Positions 19,966 to 29,128 of a stretch of 59,596 nt of DNA are shown here, one piece after another. Made by a program: the position numbers and the translations under genes. The notes under the pieces are model-generated. The model did not search any database. It was not told the origin of the DNA and saw nothing but the letters and a program-made list of their open reading frames with translations. This stretch comes from Candidatus Tayloriibacteriota bacterium. GTDB lineage: Bacteria > Patescibacteriota > Minisyncoccia > Phycocordibacterales > UBA6065. The first letter of the stretch is position 1, and every line of letters begins with the position of its first letter. Where the stretch lies: positions 1 to 59,596 of the forward strand of contig JACRJQ010000002.1 of assembly GCA_016215405.1 (NCBI GenBank), written 5' to 3'.

Positions 19966-20210
19966 TCCGCATTTTCTTCGCTGCGGGGCGCAAGCGTCCC
20001 TCGGAGGCTACTCCTCGGGCATCTCCTTACAGGAGCAGTACACCTTTTGGACGGAGTACCGTCTCAAAAGGTTTTACGGAACGGGTCCCATCCCGTTCCT
20101 CACCTCGCTCAGAAAATGAGGACTCGGTGGAGGGGTTAAGAGAAGAAGGAGAAAGGCCCCGGTTCGCGAAGCGAACCGGGGCCTTTCTTACCTACTCCGT
20201 CCATTTCCTT
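19966..20210. repeat. Composite structured intergenic repeat, copy A (modules 1, 2 and 3)
   Basis: Module 1 tccgcattttcttcgctgcg (19966-19985); module 2 20026-20107 shared with 47681-47760 (inverted); module 3 20141-20210 shared with 36653-36719; several hairpins. Confidence 0.8.
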
Positions 20211-20303
20211 TGGCGGGATTAGCGGAGCGCGACGGCGCGAGCTGAAAGGAATCCGCTTCGGGCGGATTACCTGTACCCGACAAAGGAAAGGACTAAATAA
20301 AAT

Positions 20304-21704
20304 CTATCTTTTCATTATTCTTTGCCCGTCGGAGGTGTCCTTGACGTCATAGCCGAGCTTCGCTATCTCGTTCCTAAGCTCGTCTGAACGGCTCCAATTC
20401 TTGTTCCTTCGAGCAACCTCTCTCTCTTGGGCGAGGGCTGATACGGCCTCGGGGACCTTCTCTTCTTCTACGGGCGCTTCGTCCGCCTTCGCAAGGCCGA
20501 GGAGCGAATCGATCTTAAGTATGGTCGCTTTCTTGTCGGCAGGAGAGAGTTTGTCGTCTCTGAGGATCTCCCATATCGTGGCGAGAGCTTTCGGCGTGTC
20601 GAGGTCGTCGGCGAGGCCAGAGAGCGCCTTGTCCCAGTACGCTGCGTCTACCTTTCCGCCGGAAGGGAGCTTGCAGACAGCGCCGTTAAGCCTCCTGTAG
20701 GCGTTTCTGGCCGCCTCGAGCGCCTCCCAGGTGAAAGAGAGCGGCGTTGAATAGCGGGCACCGAGGAGGAAGTAGCGATAATCCATAGGGGAGAAGCTTT
20801 TCTCCTTGAGGACATCGAGAGTGAGGAAGTTGCCCTCGGATTTCGCCATCTTCGCTCCGGCGATGTTCATAAAGGCCACATGCATCCAATATCTGACGAA
20901 CTGCTTTCCGGTGGCGCCTTCAGACTGGGCTATCTCGTTTTGGTGGTGGACGGGGATATGGTCGATGCCTCCCGTGTGGATATCGAACGTCTCGCCGAGG
21001 TACCTCATAGACATGGCCGAGCATTCGATGTGCCAGCCGGGAAAGCCCTTTCCCCAAGGAGATTCCCATTCCATATCGCGCTTTTCTCCCGCGGGGGAGA
21101 ATTTCCAAAGGGCGAAATCGGTAGGGTTCCTCTTCTCTTCGTTCACGCCTATACGCTCTCCCTCTCGGATGCCCGAAAGGTCGATGTGGCCGAGCTTGCC
21201 GTAATCAGGGAATTTCGATGTGTCGAAATATATGCCGTCGGATGTGCGATAGGTAAGGCTTTTCTTTTCGAGCAAGCGCACGATCGCTATCTGCTCCTTT
21301 ATGAAATCGGTCGCTCTCGGGAATATCGTTCCTTCGGTGTCGACGTTGAGGTCAGATAGATTCTCGAAGAACGCCTCCGTATAGAATTTTGCTATGTCCC
21401 AGGCCGATTTCTGCTCGCGCTTCTTCGCCTTCTCCATCTTGTCCTCTCCGGAATCGGCGTCGCTTACGAGGTGTCCTACGTCTGTTATGTTTATGACCTG
21501 CGCCACCTTGTAGCCCGCCGCCTTCATGAGCCTTTTGAGGCTGTCGGCAAAGACGTATGCGCGAAGGTTCCCTATGTGCGGATAGTTGTAGACCGTCGGC
21601 CCGCAGTGGTACATGCCGACTTTAGGGCGGCCGAAAAGGCTCTTCTTGAGGGGGACGAACTCCTCTTTCTTTCCGGTAAGGGTGTTGTGCAGGTAGATCT
21701 TCAT
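20304..21704 (-). CDS. cysS: Cysteinyl-tRNA synthetase
   Basis: YHCGPTVYNYPHIGNLR, GGIDHIPVHHQNEIAQSE, KMAKSEGN. Confidence 0.97.
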   Translation of the reverse strand: MKIYLHNTLTGKKEEFVPLKKSLFGRPKVGMYHCGPTVYNYPHIGNLRAYVFADSLKRLMKAAGYKVAQVINITDVGHLVSDADSGEDKMEKAKKREQKSAWDIAKFYTEAFFENLSDLNVDTEGTIFPRATDFIKEQIAIVRLLEKKSLTYRTSDGIYFDTSKFPDYGKLGHIDLSGIREGERIGVNEEKRNPTDFALWKFSPAGEKRDMEWESPWGKGFPGWHIECSAMSMRYLGETFDIHTGGIDHIPVHHQNEIAQSEGATGKQFVRYWMHVAFMNIAGAKMAKSEGNFLTLDVLKEKSFSPMDYRYFLLGARYSTPLSFTWEALEAARNAYRRLNGAVCKLPSGGKVDAAYWDKALSGLADDLDTPKALATIWEILRDDKLSPADKKATILKIDSLLGLAKADEAPVEEEKVPEAVSALAQEREVARRNKNWSRSDELRNEIAKLGYDVKDTSDGQRIMKR

Positions 21705-21708
21705 AGGG

Positions 21709-22623
21709 CTAGAACCACTTCTTCCTCTTAAAGGCCGCCGTCATGAGGCCCGTGGCGATGACGACGATCGCCACCACTATCCAAAAGTCGTTCGGTCGGC
21801 CGAGGATAGGGCGAGAGATTGCGTCGAGCTGGAGGAGGGCGATGAATATGGCAACGAGAGAGGTTATAAAGGTGATGACCGTAAGGGTCTGCACTATCTT
21901 GTTCTGTTTGGTCTCCAGGAGCGAGTTGTTCGTCTCTCGCATCTCGGAGAGGGTCTCAGAGAGGCCGATGACCGTCTTGTTGACCTTGAGGTGCTCGTTC
22001 TGCATCGCGCTGATGTAGCGGCCGTAATCTTTTCCGAAGAAAGGTTCCGAGGCTGCAGCGTAAGACTTGAGCACCTCCTCGTGGAGCGATGTTGCGTGCT
22101 TGAAGGAGAGGAGCTCCCTCGAAGCGTCGGATATCTCAAAGACCATCTCTCGCTCCTTGCCGCGGAAGATCTTTTTCTCGATGTCGTCGAGGCTGTCTCG
22201 CACCGACTCGAGCTCGTCGTGGAGCGAATGGTAGATCTCGCGGATCATGTAATAGAACATATAGCCCGCGTGCTTGCCCACGAGGTCGTTCCTCTTGAGG
22301 ATCGAGTTCACTTCGAACATCTTCGCGAACTTATGGAGAGCGTCTACCGTGTCGTATCTCGCGGTGACGATGAACTTCTTACCGATTATGAAATCGACCT
22401 CCTGGGTATTCTCCTTGTGCGAGTGCTTCCAGGCGGGGAAGTGGAGGATGAGATAGATGAAGTCGTCGTATGTGTCCACCTTTGACCGCGTGGTGGGCAG
22501 GAGAAGCTCCTCGGCGGCGAGGGGGTGTATCGCGTACTTTCCCATTATCTCGCGCACCTCGTCCGGCGTCGGATTCTCGAGGTCTACCCAGGTGACGTCC
22601 TTGTAGGCGTACGTATGGATCAT
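21709..22623 (-). CDS. CorA-family divalent cation transporter
   Basis: Long helical domain plus two C-terminal TMs; CorA-like architecture, but the canonical GMN motif was not identified. Confidence 0.85.
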   Translation of the reverse strand: MIHTYAYKDVTWVDLENPTPDEVREIMGKYAIHPLAAEELLLPTTRSKVDTYDDFIYLILHFPAWKHSHKENTQEVDFIIGKKFIVTARYDTVDALHKFAKMFEVNSILKRNDLVGKHAGYMFYYMIREIYHSLHDELESVRDSLDDIEKKIFRGKEREMVFEISDASRELLSFKHATSLHEEVLKSYAAASEPFFGKDYGRYISAMQNEHLKVNKTVIGLSETLSEMRETNNSLLETKQNKIVQTLTVITFITSLVAIFIALLQLDAISRPILGRPNDFWIVVAIVVIATGLMTAAFKRKKWF

Positions 22624-22695
22624 ATGAATCTATGATAGCACGCGGAAGCGTACTCAATATTGTGAATATGCGCCGCCTCTGAGATAATAATCGCC

Positions 22696-23904
22696 ATGAT
22701 CCCGTCACAACGCGCAACTCTCGCTTCGGTCGCGCTCGCCATCGCGGCGATCGCTTTCGTCATGGGCTTTAGGACGGGGAATTCCGCGGTCGGATCGCCG
22801 GATTTCGCTGTCCCTTCCGTCTACAACAAGGAGGATGGCATGCCAGACGGCGTCGACTTCTCTCCGTTCTGGAAGGCGTGGGGGGTGATCGAAGACAAGT
22901 ATGCGGGCACGACGACGACAGCTGAGGACAAGCTCTGGGGAGCGATAGAGGGCCTCGCGAGCTCTCTCGGCGACCCCTACACGGTATTCTTTCCGCCTGT
23001 CGAGTCCAAGGTGTTCGCTTCCGAGATCGCCGGCAACTTCGAAGGCGTCGGAATGGAGGTCGGCGTGAAAGACGGTCGCCTCGTCGTCGTATCTCCGATA
23101 AAGGACGCTCCTGCGGAGAGGGCGGGCGTAAAGGCGGGCGATTTCATCCTCAAGATCGGCGACAAGCCGTCTAGCGACATGCCCACCGACAAGGCCGTAC
23201 AGCTTATCCGCGGCAAGGCGGGCACCAAGGTCACCCTCACGCTCGACCGCGAAGGCGCCGACAAGCCTATCGAGATAACCATCACTAGGGCGAAGATCGA
23301 CCTGCCGACGGTGAAGACGGAGCTTAAAGGGGACGTCTTCGTGATCGCGCTTTACAGCTTTAACGCTAACTCGGCGCAGCTTTTCAGGGGAGCCTTGAAA
23401 GATTTCATCGATTCAGGATCTCATAAGCTCATCATAGACCTGCGCGGAAACCCGGGAGGGTATCTCGAAGCTTCGATAGACATGGCGAGTTGGTTTCTGC
23501 CGTCGGGCGCCGTAGTGGTGCGCGAAGAGTTCGGACAGGAGCATGACGAGAGGCTCTATAGGAGCAAGGGGTACGATATCTTTGGAGACGCCTTGAAGCT
23601 CGTTCTTCTCGTCGACGGCGGATCGGCCTCGGCTTCCGAGATCCTCGCTGGGGCCCTCAAGGAGAACGGCAAAGCGACGCTCGTCGGCGCAAAGACTTTC
23701 GGAAAGGGTTCGGTCCAGGAACTCGTCACGATCACTCCCGAAACGTCCCTCAAGGTCACCATCGCGAAGTGGCTTACCCCAGATGGCAATTCGATCTCGA
23801 ATAACGGCATTACGCCGGATTATGAGGTAGAGATAGCCGAAGAGGACGTAAAGGCGAAAAGAGACCCCCAGATGGAGAAGGCGCTCGAGCTTCTCGCTAA
23901 ATAA
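22696..23904 (+). CDS. C-terminal processing peptidase, S41 family with PDZ
   Basis: LIIDLRGNPGGYLEASIDMASWF, GSASASEILAGALKENGKATLVGAKTFGKGSVQ. Confidence 0.96.
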   Translation: MIPSQRATLASVALAIAAIAFVMGFRTGNSAVGSPDFAVPSVYNKEDGMPDGVDFSPFWKAWGVIEDKYAGTTTTAEDKLWGAIEGLASSLGDPYTVFFPPVESKVFASEIAGNFEGVGMEVGVKDGRLVVVSPIKDAPAERAGVKAGDFILKIGDKPSSDMPTDKAVQLIRGKAGTKVTLTLDREGADKPIEITITRAKIDLPTVKTELKGDVFVIALYSFNANSAQLFRGALKDFIDSGSHKLIIDLRGNPGGYLEASIDMASWFLPSGAVVVREEFGQEHDERLYRSKGYDIFGDALKLVLLVDGGSASASEILAGALKENGKATLVGAKTFGKGSVQELVTITPETSLKVTIAKWLTPDGNSISNNGITPDYEVEIAEEDVKAKRDPQMEKALELLAK

Positions 23905-23985
23905 AGCGATCCGGCTCGACGAAATGACAGAATCTCCTTAATCTGATAATGTATCCCCACAACTAACAGCGCTGATAACAACGAT

Positions 23986-24429
23986 ATGAAGATAGTAATG
24001 CTTAAGGACGTCAAGGGAGTAGGTAAGAAGCACGACATAAAGACCGTCGCCGACGGGTTCGCGCTCAATAGCCTCATCCCGCAGGGCATCGCTGAGGTCG
24101 CGACTGCAAAGTCGCTTGCCCGCGTAGAGGCACTTAAAAAGGAGGAAGAGGCTCAGAAGAAGATAATGGAAGACCTCCTTTCCAAGAATCTCAAGTCCAT
24201 CCACGACGCTGTCGTCGAGGTATCCGCCGGCGCGAACGAGAAAGGCCACCTTTTCGCAGGCCTCCACGCGGCCGAGATCGCGCCTCTCGTAAAGGAGAAG
24301 ACCCGTATCGATGTCCTCCCTGAATTCATACACCTCGAGAAGCCTATAAAGGAGGTAGGCGAGCACAAGATCGACGTTAAGGTGCATGGCAAGTCCGCGA
24401 CGTTCACACTCAAGGTGACGGCGAAGTAA
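23986..24429 (+). CDS. rplI: 50S ribosomal protein bL9
   Basis: MKIVMLKDVKGVGKKHDIKTVADGFALNSLIPQGIA. Confidence 0.95.
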   Translation: MKIVMLKDVKGVGKKHDIKTVADGFALNSLIPQGIAEVATAKSLARVEALKKEEEAQKKIMEDLLSKNLKSIHDAVVEVSAGANEKGHLFAGLHAAEIAPLVKEKTRIDVLPEFIHLEKPIKEVGEHKIDVKVHGKSATFTLKVTAK

Positions 24430-24442
24430 GGAAGCGAACGAC

Positions 24443-24481
24443 AGAAGAGGCCCGGCGCAAAGCGCCGGGCCTCTTGCTTTT
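24443..24481 (+). terminator. Rho-independent terminator after rplI
   Basis: GAGGCCCGGCGC-aaa-GCGCCGGGCCTC-TTGCTTTTT. Confidence 0.85.
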
Positions 24482-24542
24482 TGCCCCTGTATAGCTAGTC
24501 TTTCCTATAGGAATACCAAACCCCAACCACAGGAGAGACCCC

Positions 24543-25595
24543 TTGAACACCGAAAAGAAAAAGCGCCTGCTTTCCAAAGTGGCGTATGCGAGAGGATCAC
24601 TCTCGCATCTAAGGACGAATGCGTCTCCCCGGCGCGACCCAATCGACGGAGACATCCTTCAGGTCCTCGACCCGTTCGCAGAGGACGAGGGCCGCATCCT
24701 CTGCTCGAAGGCGTTCCGGCGCCTGGCGCAGAAGACGCAAGTGACCTCGTTTCCGACGAACACCTATATCCGCAATCGCCTCGTGCATACCGCCGAGGTC
24801 AAGCGGACGGCCGAGATGATCACCGACATTCTGGGCCTTAACACCCGCCTCGCCGGTGCGATCGCCTGGAATCACGATATCGGCCATGTGCCGTTCGGCC
24901 ACCAAGGCGAGTTCTTTATGAAGGACCGCTTCGGGAAGACCTTCACCCATGAGGTGATGGGAGTCGTCGTGGCGCAGCACATCGAGCGCAAGGGCAAGGG
25001 GACGAACCTCACCTTTGCTACGCTCGACGGCGGCATGCGCCATTCCGGAGATATGGCGACGAAGTCGATGACTGCGGAAGCCTGGGCGGTCCGATATGCG
25101 GACAAGATCGCCTTCCTCTTCGCGGATTACAACGACTTCGAGCGCATGGGCTGGCCGTTTAGGCCAGAGCTCAAGCGCCTCGTCGACTCGTTCGGCGCGG
25201 ACCAGCGAGAGCGGGTCTTTACCGCCGTCGCAGAGCTCGTCGCCGAATCCAAGGAGAAGGGCAGGGTGAGCTTCTCGGAATCGCCCGCAGCCCGCGACTT
25301 CGACCGGATACGGACTCTCATGTATGAGATCTATCCGCGCTTGACTCAACAGGATCCGAGGCGCATCCTTGTGCCGGTGTGCGATTTCCTCGACCGGCTC
25401 GCTATCGCTCCGACCGACCTCATGTTCGCGCTCATGACGGACAGAGATATGGTCTATCTGTCCGAGGTGCCGATGCTCAACATCGACCATCTCAAGCAGA
25501 CGTCAGTCTACGAGCTCCTTCCCATCATCACGAAGAAGAAGGTCGACATCTACGCCCCAGACCTCGATTGGGGCAACGTCGCGACCCGGGCCTAA
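24543..25595 (+). CDS. dGTPase-like HD-domain triphosphohydrolase
   Basis: CSKAFRRLAQKTQV, RNRLVHTAEV, AIAWNHDIGHVPFGHQGE; TTG start. Confidence 0.9.
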   Translation: MNTEKKKRLLSKVAYARGSLSHLRTNASPRRDPIDGDILQVLDPFAEDEGRILCSKAFRRLAQKTQVTSFPTNTYIRNRLVHTAEVKRTAEMITDILGLNTRLAGAIAWNHDIGHVPFGHQGEFFMKDRFGKTFTHEVMGVVVAQHIERKGKGTNLTFATLDGGMRHSGDMATKSMTAEAWAVRYADKIAFLFADYNDFERMGWPFRPELKRLVDSFGADQRERVFTAVAELVAESKEKGRVSFSESPAARDFDRIRTLMYEIYPRLTQQDPRRILVPVCDFLDRLAIAPTDLMFALMTDRDMVYLSEVPMLNIDHLKQTSVYELLPIITKKKVDIYAPDLDWGNVATRA

Positions 25596-25656
25596 CCGCC
25601 TGGGTCGTTTTTTTAATACGCGCCAAAGAAAAAGCCCGGTCTAGCCGGGCGATCTC

Positions 25657-25929
25657 TTATTCTACGTTCACTATGTTCTTCACCTTGGTCTTGCCGTTGA
25701 AGCCTTTTTTTCGCTTCGTAGAGAATTTGACGGTGCCTTCCGTGGTGGCGTAGATCGTATAGTCCTTGCCGATGTCTGTGTTCTTGCCCGGAAGCGTATT
25801 GAGGCCTTCCTGGCGGACGATTATAGAGCCTGACTGGGCCTTCTCGCCGGCATAGAGCTTTATACCCAGGTATCGCGGGTTAGAGTCTCGTCCGTTCTTT
25901 ACAGTACCGCCTGACTTTTTTGTTGCCAT
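25657..25929 (-). CDS. rpmA: 50S ribosomal protein bL27
   Basis: MATKKSGGTVKNGRDSNPRYLGIKLYAGEKAQSGSIIVRQ. Confidence 0.95.
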   Translation of the reverse strand: MATKKSGGTVKNGRDSNPRYLGIKLYAGEKAQSGSIIVRQEGLNTLPGKNTDIGKDYTIYATTEGTVKFSTKRKKGFNGKTKVKNIVNVE

Positions 25930-25979
25930 ATCGTTTCTTTATAAATATTTTATCTCCCGCGGGCTATGCTTTGGGGTAT

Positions 25980-26399
25980 ATGTTTAGGCTTCGAAGTATA
26001 GACCACATACGGCTAAAAATCAAGGCCATCGGGGATTTTATCGATAAAAGGGATGTCTATGCCTGCTGCATCGTTATTTTCGTGGGGGTTTCAAGCTTTT
26101 TTCTCGGCAGGCTCGACGGGATCGATTCGGCAAGGCCGCCCGTCACTATAGAAGGCCTTTCCGAACCGTCCATCCCTGTTTCTGCGGCGAAGGAGCCGGC
26201 GTTGCAGGCTAGAAGCCAGGCCGCGGCGGTGGGTCTGGGGGCAGGGAAGTACGTCGGATCGATATCGGGCGCGAAATATCACCTGCCGGCGTGTCCCGGG
26301 GCTCAGAGAATAGCTGAAGCCAACAAGGTGTGGTTCTCGACCCGAGAAGAGGCCGAAGCGGCTGGTTACGCCCCAGCAGCTAACTGCAAGGGAATATAG
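25980..26399 (+). CDS. Membrane-anchored protein with C-terminal Cys-containing YVGSxxGxKYHLPxCPGAxRI domain
   Basis: One TM then GKYVGSISGAKYHLPACPGAQRIAEANKVWFSTREEAEAAGYAPAANCKGI; start moved in from 25920. Confidence 0.7.
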   Translation: MFRLRSIDHIRLKIKAIGDFIDKRDVYACCIVIFVGVSSFFLGRLDGIDSARPPVTIEGLSEPSIPVSAAKEPALQARSQAAAVGLGAGKYVGSISGAKYHLPACPGAQRIAEANKVWFSTREEAEAAGYAPAANCKGI

Positions 26400-26416
26400 C
26401 TGCTATACTGTGCGGC

Positions 26417-26689
26417 ATGAAGCGCTTTTTCCGCATCCTCACTCTCTCCTTCGGCATTCTTTTCCTCATCATAGGGGTCATAGGCATATTCCTGCCCGTC
26501 TTGCAGGGCTTCCTTTTCATGGCTATCGGGGTCTACTTGATCTCGATCTCTTCCCATAGGTTTAAAAGCTGGCTCGACAGGAAGCTCGGCCGCTACCCGA
26601 GATGTAAGGCCCGCTATGACCGATACAGGGCGAAAATAGACCGTCTTTGGATGCCCAAAAACGAGTCTCAGAAACACGGAGGGGCCTAA
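26417..26689 (+). CDS. Small PGPGW/DUF454-like transmembrane protein
   Basis: FGILFLIIGVIGIFLPVLQGFLFMAIGVYLIS hydrophobic pair plus basic tail. Confidence 0.6.
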   Translation: MKRFFRILTLSFGILFLIIGVIGIFLPVLQGFLFMAIGVYLISISSHRFKSWLDRKLGRYPRCKARYDRYRAKIDRLWMPKNESQKHGGA

Positions 26690-26745
26690 ATTCGTCCTAT
26701 AAGGCGAAGGTTCAATGGCGCCTTTCACGACACGTTTATAAGCAT

Positions 26746-26759
26746 GGCTCTATAGAGCC
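26746..26759. promoter_or_regulatory. Perfect 14-bp palindrome GGCTCTATAGAGCC abutting a TATAAT (26761-26766)
   Basis: Direct reading. Confidence 0.5.
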
Positions 26760-26799
26760 GTATAATCTATTGACAGAGGCCTCGATAGCTTGTGATGTA

Positions 26800-26828
26800 T
26801 TGACAAACGGTTCGTGAGGTGCTATAAT
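26800..26828 (+). promoter_or_regulatory. Consensus sigma70-type promoter (TTGACA-N17-TATAAT)
   Basis: TTGACA 26800-26805, TATAAT 26823-26828. Confidence 0.9.
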
Positions 26829-26834
26829 GGATGC

Positions 26835-26933
26835 ACATCAGAGTTGATCCTCTGGTGATTTGCTTTTAAGGGCCTGCTCTCAAAGACGGAAGTTGATAGG
26901 GCAGAAACTTAAAGGCTTTGAACCTTACCATCT
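26835..26933 (+). promoter_or_regulatory. Structured 5' leader of the lytic transglycosylase gene (candidate cis-regulatory RNA)
   Basis: Stem 1 ATCAGAG/CTCTGGT (26837-26856); stem 2 GCTTTTAAG/CTTAAAGGC enclosing CTGCTCT/AGGGCAG (26862-26916). Confidence 0.55.
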
Positions 26934-27401
26934 ATGATTGAGCTTACGACGAGTCTCGTTATGCTCGCATCGGCGTTTCTCCCGGCGGTCGATATGACCA
27001 AAGCGGGAAAGACCGACGCGATTTCCACTTCTGCGACTTCCACCGTAGCCCAAGCTATCCCAGGCGATCAATTTCTTCCTATAGTCTCGGTCGAGGCGTA
27101 CGTCCGCGAATACTTCAAGGACGCACCGATACTCGCCGAGATCGCGCGATGCGAATCCACCTTCAGGCAGTTCGACTCGAAAGGCAACGTCATTCGAGGC
27201 AAAGTGAACTCCGGAGACATCGGCATCATGCAGATTAACAAGTACTATCACGAAGAGAGCGCCGAGAAGCTCGGATACGACATCTACTCTATCGACGGAA
27301 ACCTCGGTTTCGCCAAGTGGCTGTACGGCAAATACGGAGACGCCCCTTGGGTGCATTCTTCTAAGTGCTGGAGCAAGTATAAGGAGATAGCGAAGATATA
27401 A
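26934..27401 (+). CDS. Lytic transglycosylase-like (SLT fold) secreted protein
   Basis: AEIARCESTFRQFDSKGNVIRGKVNSGDIGIMQINKYYH...WVHSSKCW. Confidence 0.85.
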   Translation: MIELTTSLVMLASAFLPAVDMTKAGKTDAISTSATSTVAQAIPGDQFLPIVSVEAYVREYFKDAPILAEIARCESTFRQFDSKGNVIRGKVNSGDIGIMQINKYYHEESAEKLGYDIYSIDGNLGFAKWLYGKYGDAPWVHSSKCWSKYKEIAKI

Positions 27402-27413
27402 ATGAGAGAAAGC

Positions 27414-27446
27414 CGCCCGCAGGGGCGGCTTTCTCGTCATAGGCGT
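27414..27446 (+). terminator. Rho-independent terminator
   Basis: GAAAGCCGCCC-gcag-GGGCGGCTTTCTC. Confidence 0.75.
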
Positions 27447-27529
27447 TGACAGGACGTCGCGCGGTGGTAGTTTGACCTCTGGGGACACTTCTTTCCAGAC
27501 AGAGAACATCAACAACCAAGGAGGATAGC

Positions 27530-28129
27530 ATGAGCGCTACGGAACCTAAAACAGGCCCGACGTCGGCCGCCTTTATACCAGCTAACCCTCGCGATATGGC
27601 CCAGGCCGTGCGCGAGTATCTCCTATCCGGAGAAGCACGACCGGAAGACCAGGAACACATGGAGAGCCGTCTGAGAGGCGTCATCGTCGACTGGATCTCG
27701 ACCGGCAACGTCGAGGCGCTCGGCGAGCTCCACGAGGCCGTCTCTGAAGACGCCCGCGAGAGAGCGCTGGGGGTCGCGGATCGGAGGGGATTGTCGCAAG
27801 CAGAGCTCTTCTGCCTGCGCGGATCGGCCCTCATCGCCTTCGCGGGGTCGGTCGCCGCGACCGGAGACAAGGTGGGGATGCTCAACCTCAAGATGGCCCC
27901 TCACCGCAAGGCCATCATGGCCCTTTCCGATTCGCATCGCCCGTGGACGCCATTCGACTTCAGTTGCGCGGTCTCGCTTTCGTTAGAGCGCACGGACGCA
28001 CTCATCAAGGACCTCGAGGAGAATGGCTATATCTTCGAGTCGGATACGACGGGCGAGAGCGCCTATTCGCTCACGCCGCATGGTTGGCGGATGGCCCTGT
28101 ATTTGAAAAAAATGGGCTTCTGCCGTTGA
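27530..28129 (+). CDS. Hypothetical protein, 199 aa
   Basis: ORF with upstream AAGGAGGATAGC ribosome-binding site. Confidence 0.7.
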   Translation: MSATEPKTGPTSAAFIPANPRDMAQAVREYLLSGEARPEDQEHMESRLRGVIVDWISTGNVEALGELHEAVSEDARERALGVADRRGLSQAELFCLRGSALIAFAGSVAATGDKVGMLNLKMAPHRKAIMALSDSHRPWTPFDFSCAVSLSLERTDALIKDLEENGYIFESDTTGESAYSLTPHGWRMALYLKKMGFCR

Positions 28130-28218
28130 TCCGCTCGTTTCGATCTTTTCCGCCGCCGGGCACCCGGCGGCTTTGTTTTGGGGATAGGCAAGGATCTTTC
28201 CGCGATATACTGCACGCT

Positions 28219-29073
28219 ATGAATCTCGGCGTCGCCGCAGCTATCGCGAGCATGGTCTCTTGGGGGATAGGCGATTTTCTCATCCAGAGGTCCGCTCGAA
28301 GCTTGGGCGACTGGAAGACGCTTTTCTATATCGGGCTTATCGGCAATGCGGGGCTACTCCCGTTCTGCTATAAGGGGCTCTCTTCGCTCGGCGCCGGGGA
28401 TCTCCTCGTGCTCGTCGCTATCGGCGCGTTCTCGGCTTTCGCCGCTGTCATAGATTTCGAGGCCTTGAAAAAGGGCAAGCTCGCTATCGTCGAGCCGATA
28501 TTTTGCCTCGAGATACCTGTCGCGGCGCTTCTCGCGTTCTTCATGCTCGGCGAGAGGATCTCGTTTCTGCAAATGGCTCTAGTAGCAGGACTCGTAGTCT
28601 CTCTCGTGCTCGTGTCGCTGTCGAAGCTCGAATTCGTGCACAGGAAGATGCTGCTCGAGCGGGGAGTGAGGCTTACCGTCTTGGCGGCGATAAGCATGGG
28701 AGTTCTCAACTTCGCGTTCGGAGTAGGGGCCCGAGAGGTCTCACCCATACTGGCGACGTTCGTGATCCACTCGATAGCGGCGATCGTGTCTCTCTTCGTC
28801 CTTGTGGCCAGAAGGCAGTTTTGGCCGGGACGCATCTTGTCCGAGGCGAGACAGGCATTCCCTATGGCGATCGCCGATACGGTCGCTTGGGCCTCGTTCG
28901 CATACGCCCTTACGAAGACCCCGATAGCGATAGCCACCGCGTTTTCGGAGAGCTATATCGTAATAGCCGTGCTCCTGGGCATATTCGTGAATAGGGAAAG
29001 GCTCAAGAGATACCAGTATGTAGGGATCTTCGGCTCGATCGTCTGCGGGATATTCCTGGCGACGACTCTCTAG
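28219..29073 (+). CDS. EamA/DMT-type membrane transporter
   Basis: 10-TM-like pattern MNLGVAAAIASMVSWGIGDFLIQRSA...; start moved in from 27943. Confidence 0.85.
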   Translation: MNLGVAAAIASMVSWGIGDFLIQRSARSLGDWKTLFYIGLIGNAGLLPFCYKGLSSLGAGDLLVLVAIGAFSAFAAVIDFEALKKGKLAIVEPIFCLEIPVAALLAFFMLGERISFLQMALVAGLVVSLVLVSLSKLEFVHRKMLLERGVRLTVLAAISMGVLNFAFGVGAREVSPILATFVIHSIAAIVSLFVLVARRQFWPGRILSEARQAFPMAIADTVAWASFAYALTKTPIAIATAFSESYIVIAVLLGIFVNRERLKRYQYVGIFGSIVCGIFLATTL

Positions 29074-29128
29074 CCGCGCGAAATAAAAGCCTGGGTCCCA
29101 GAGGGATTCCCAGGCTCGAAAGCCCCCG

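Noticed and set aside
19685-20119. Plus-strand 144-aa ORF spanning the dnaB 5' end and the repeat
   Set aside because: Overlaps dnaB antisense and continues into structured repeat; composition is not protein-like.
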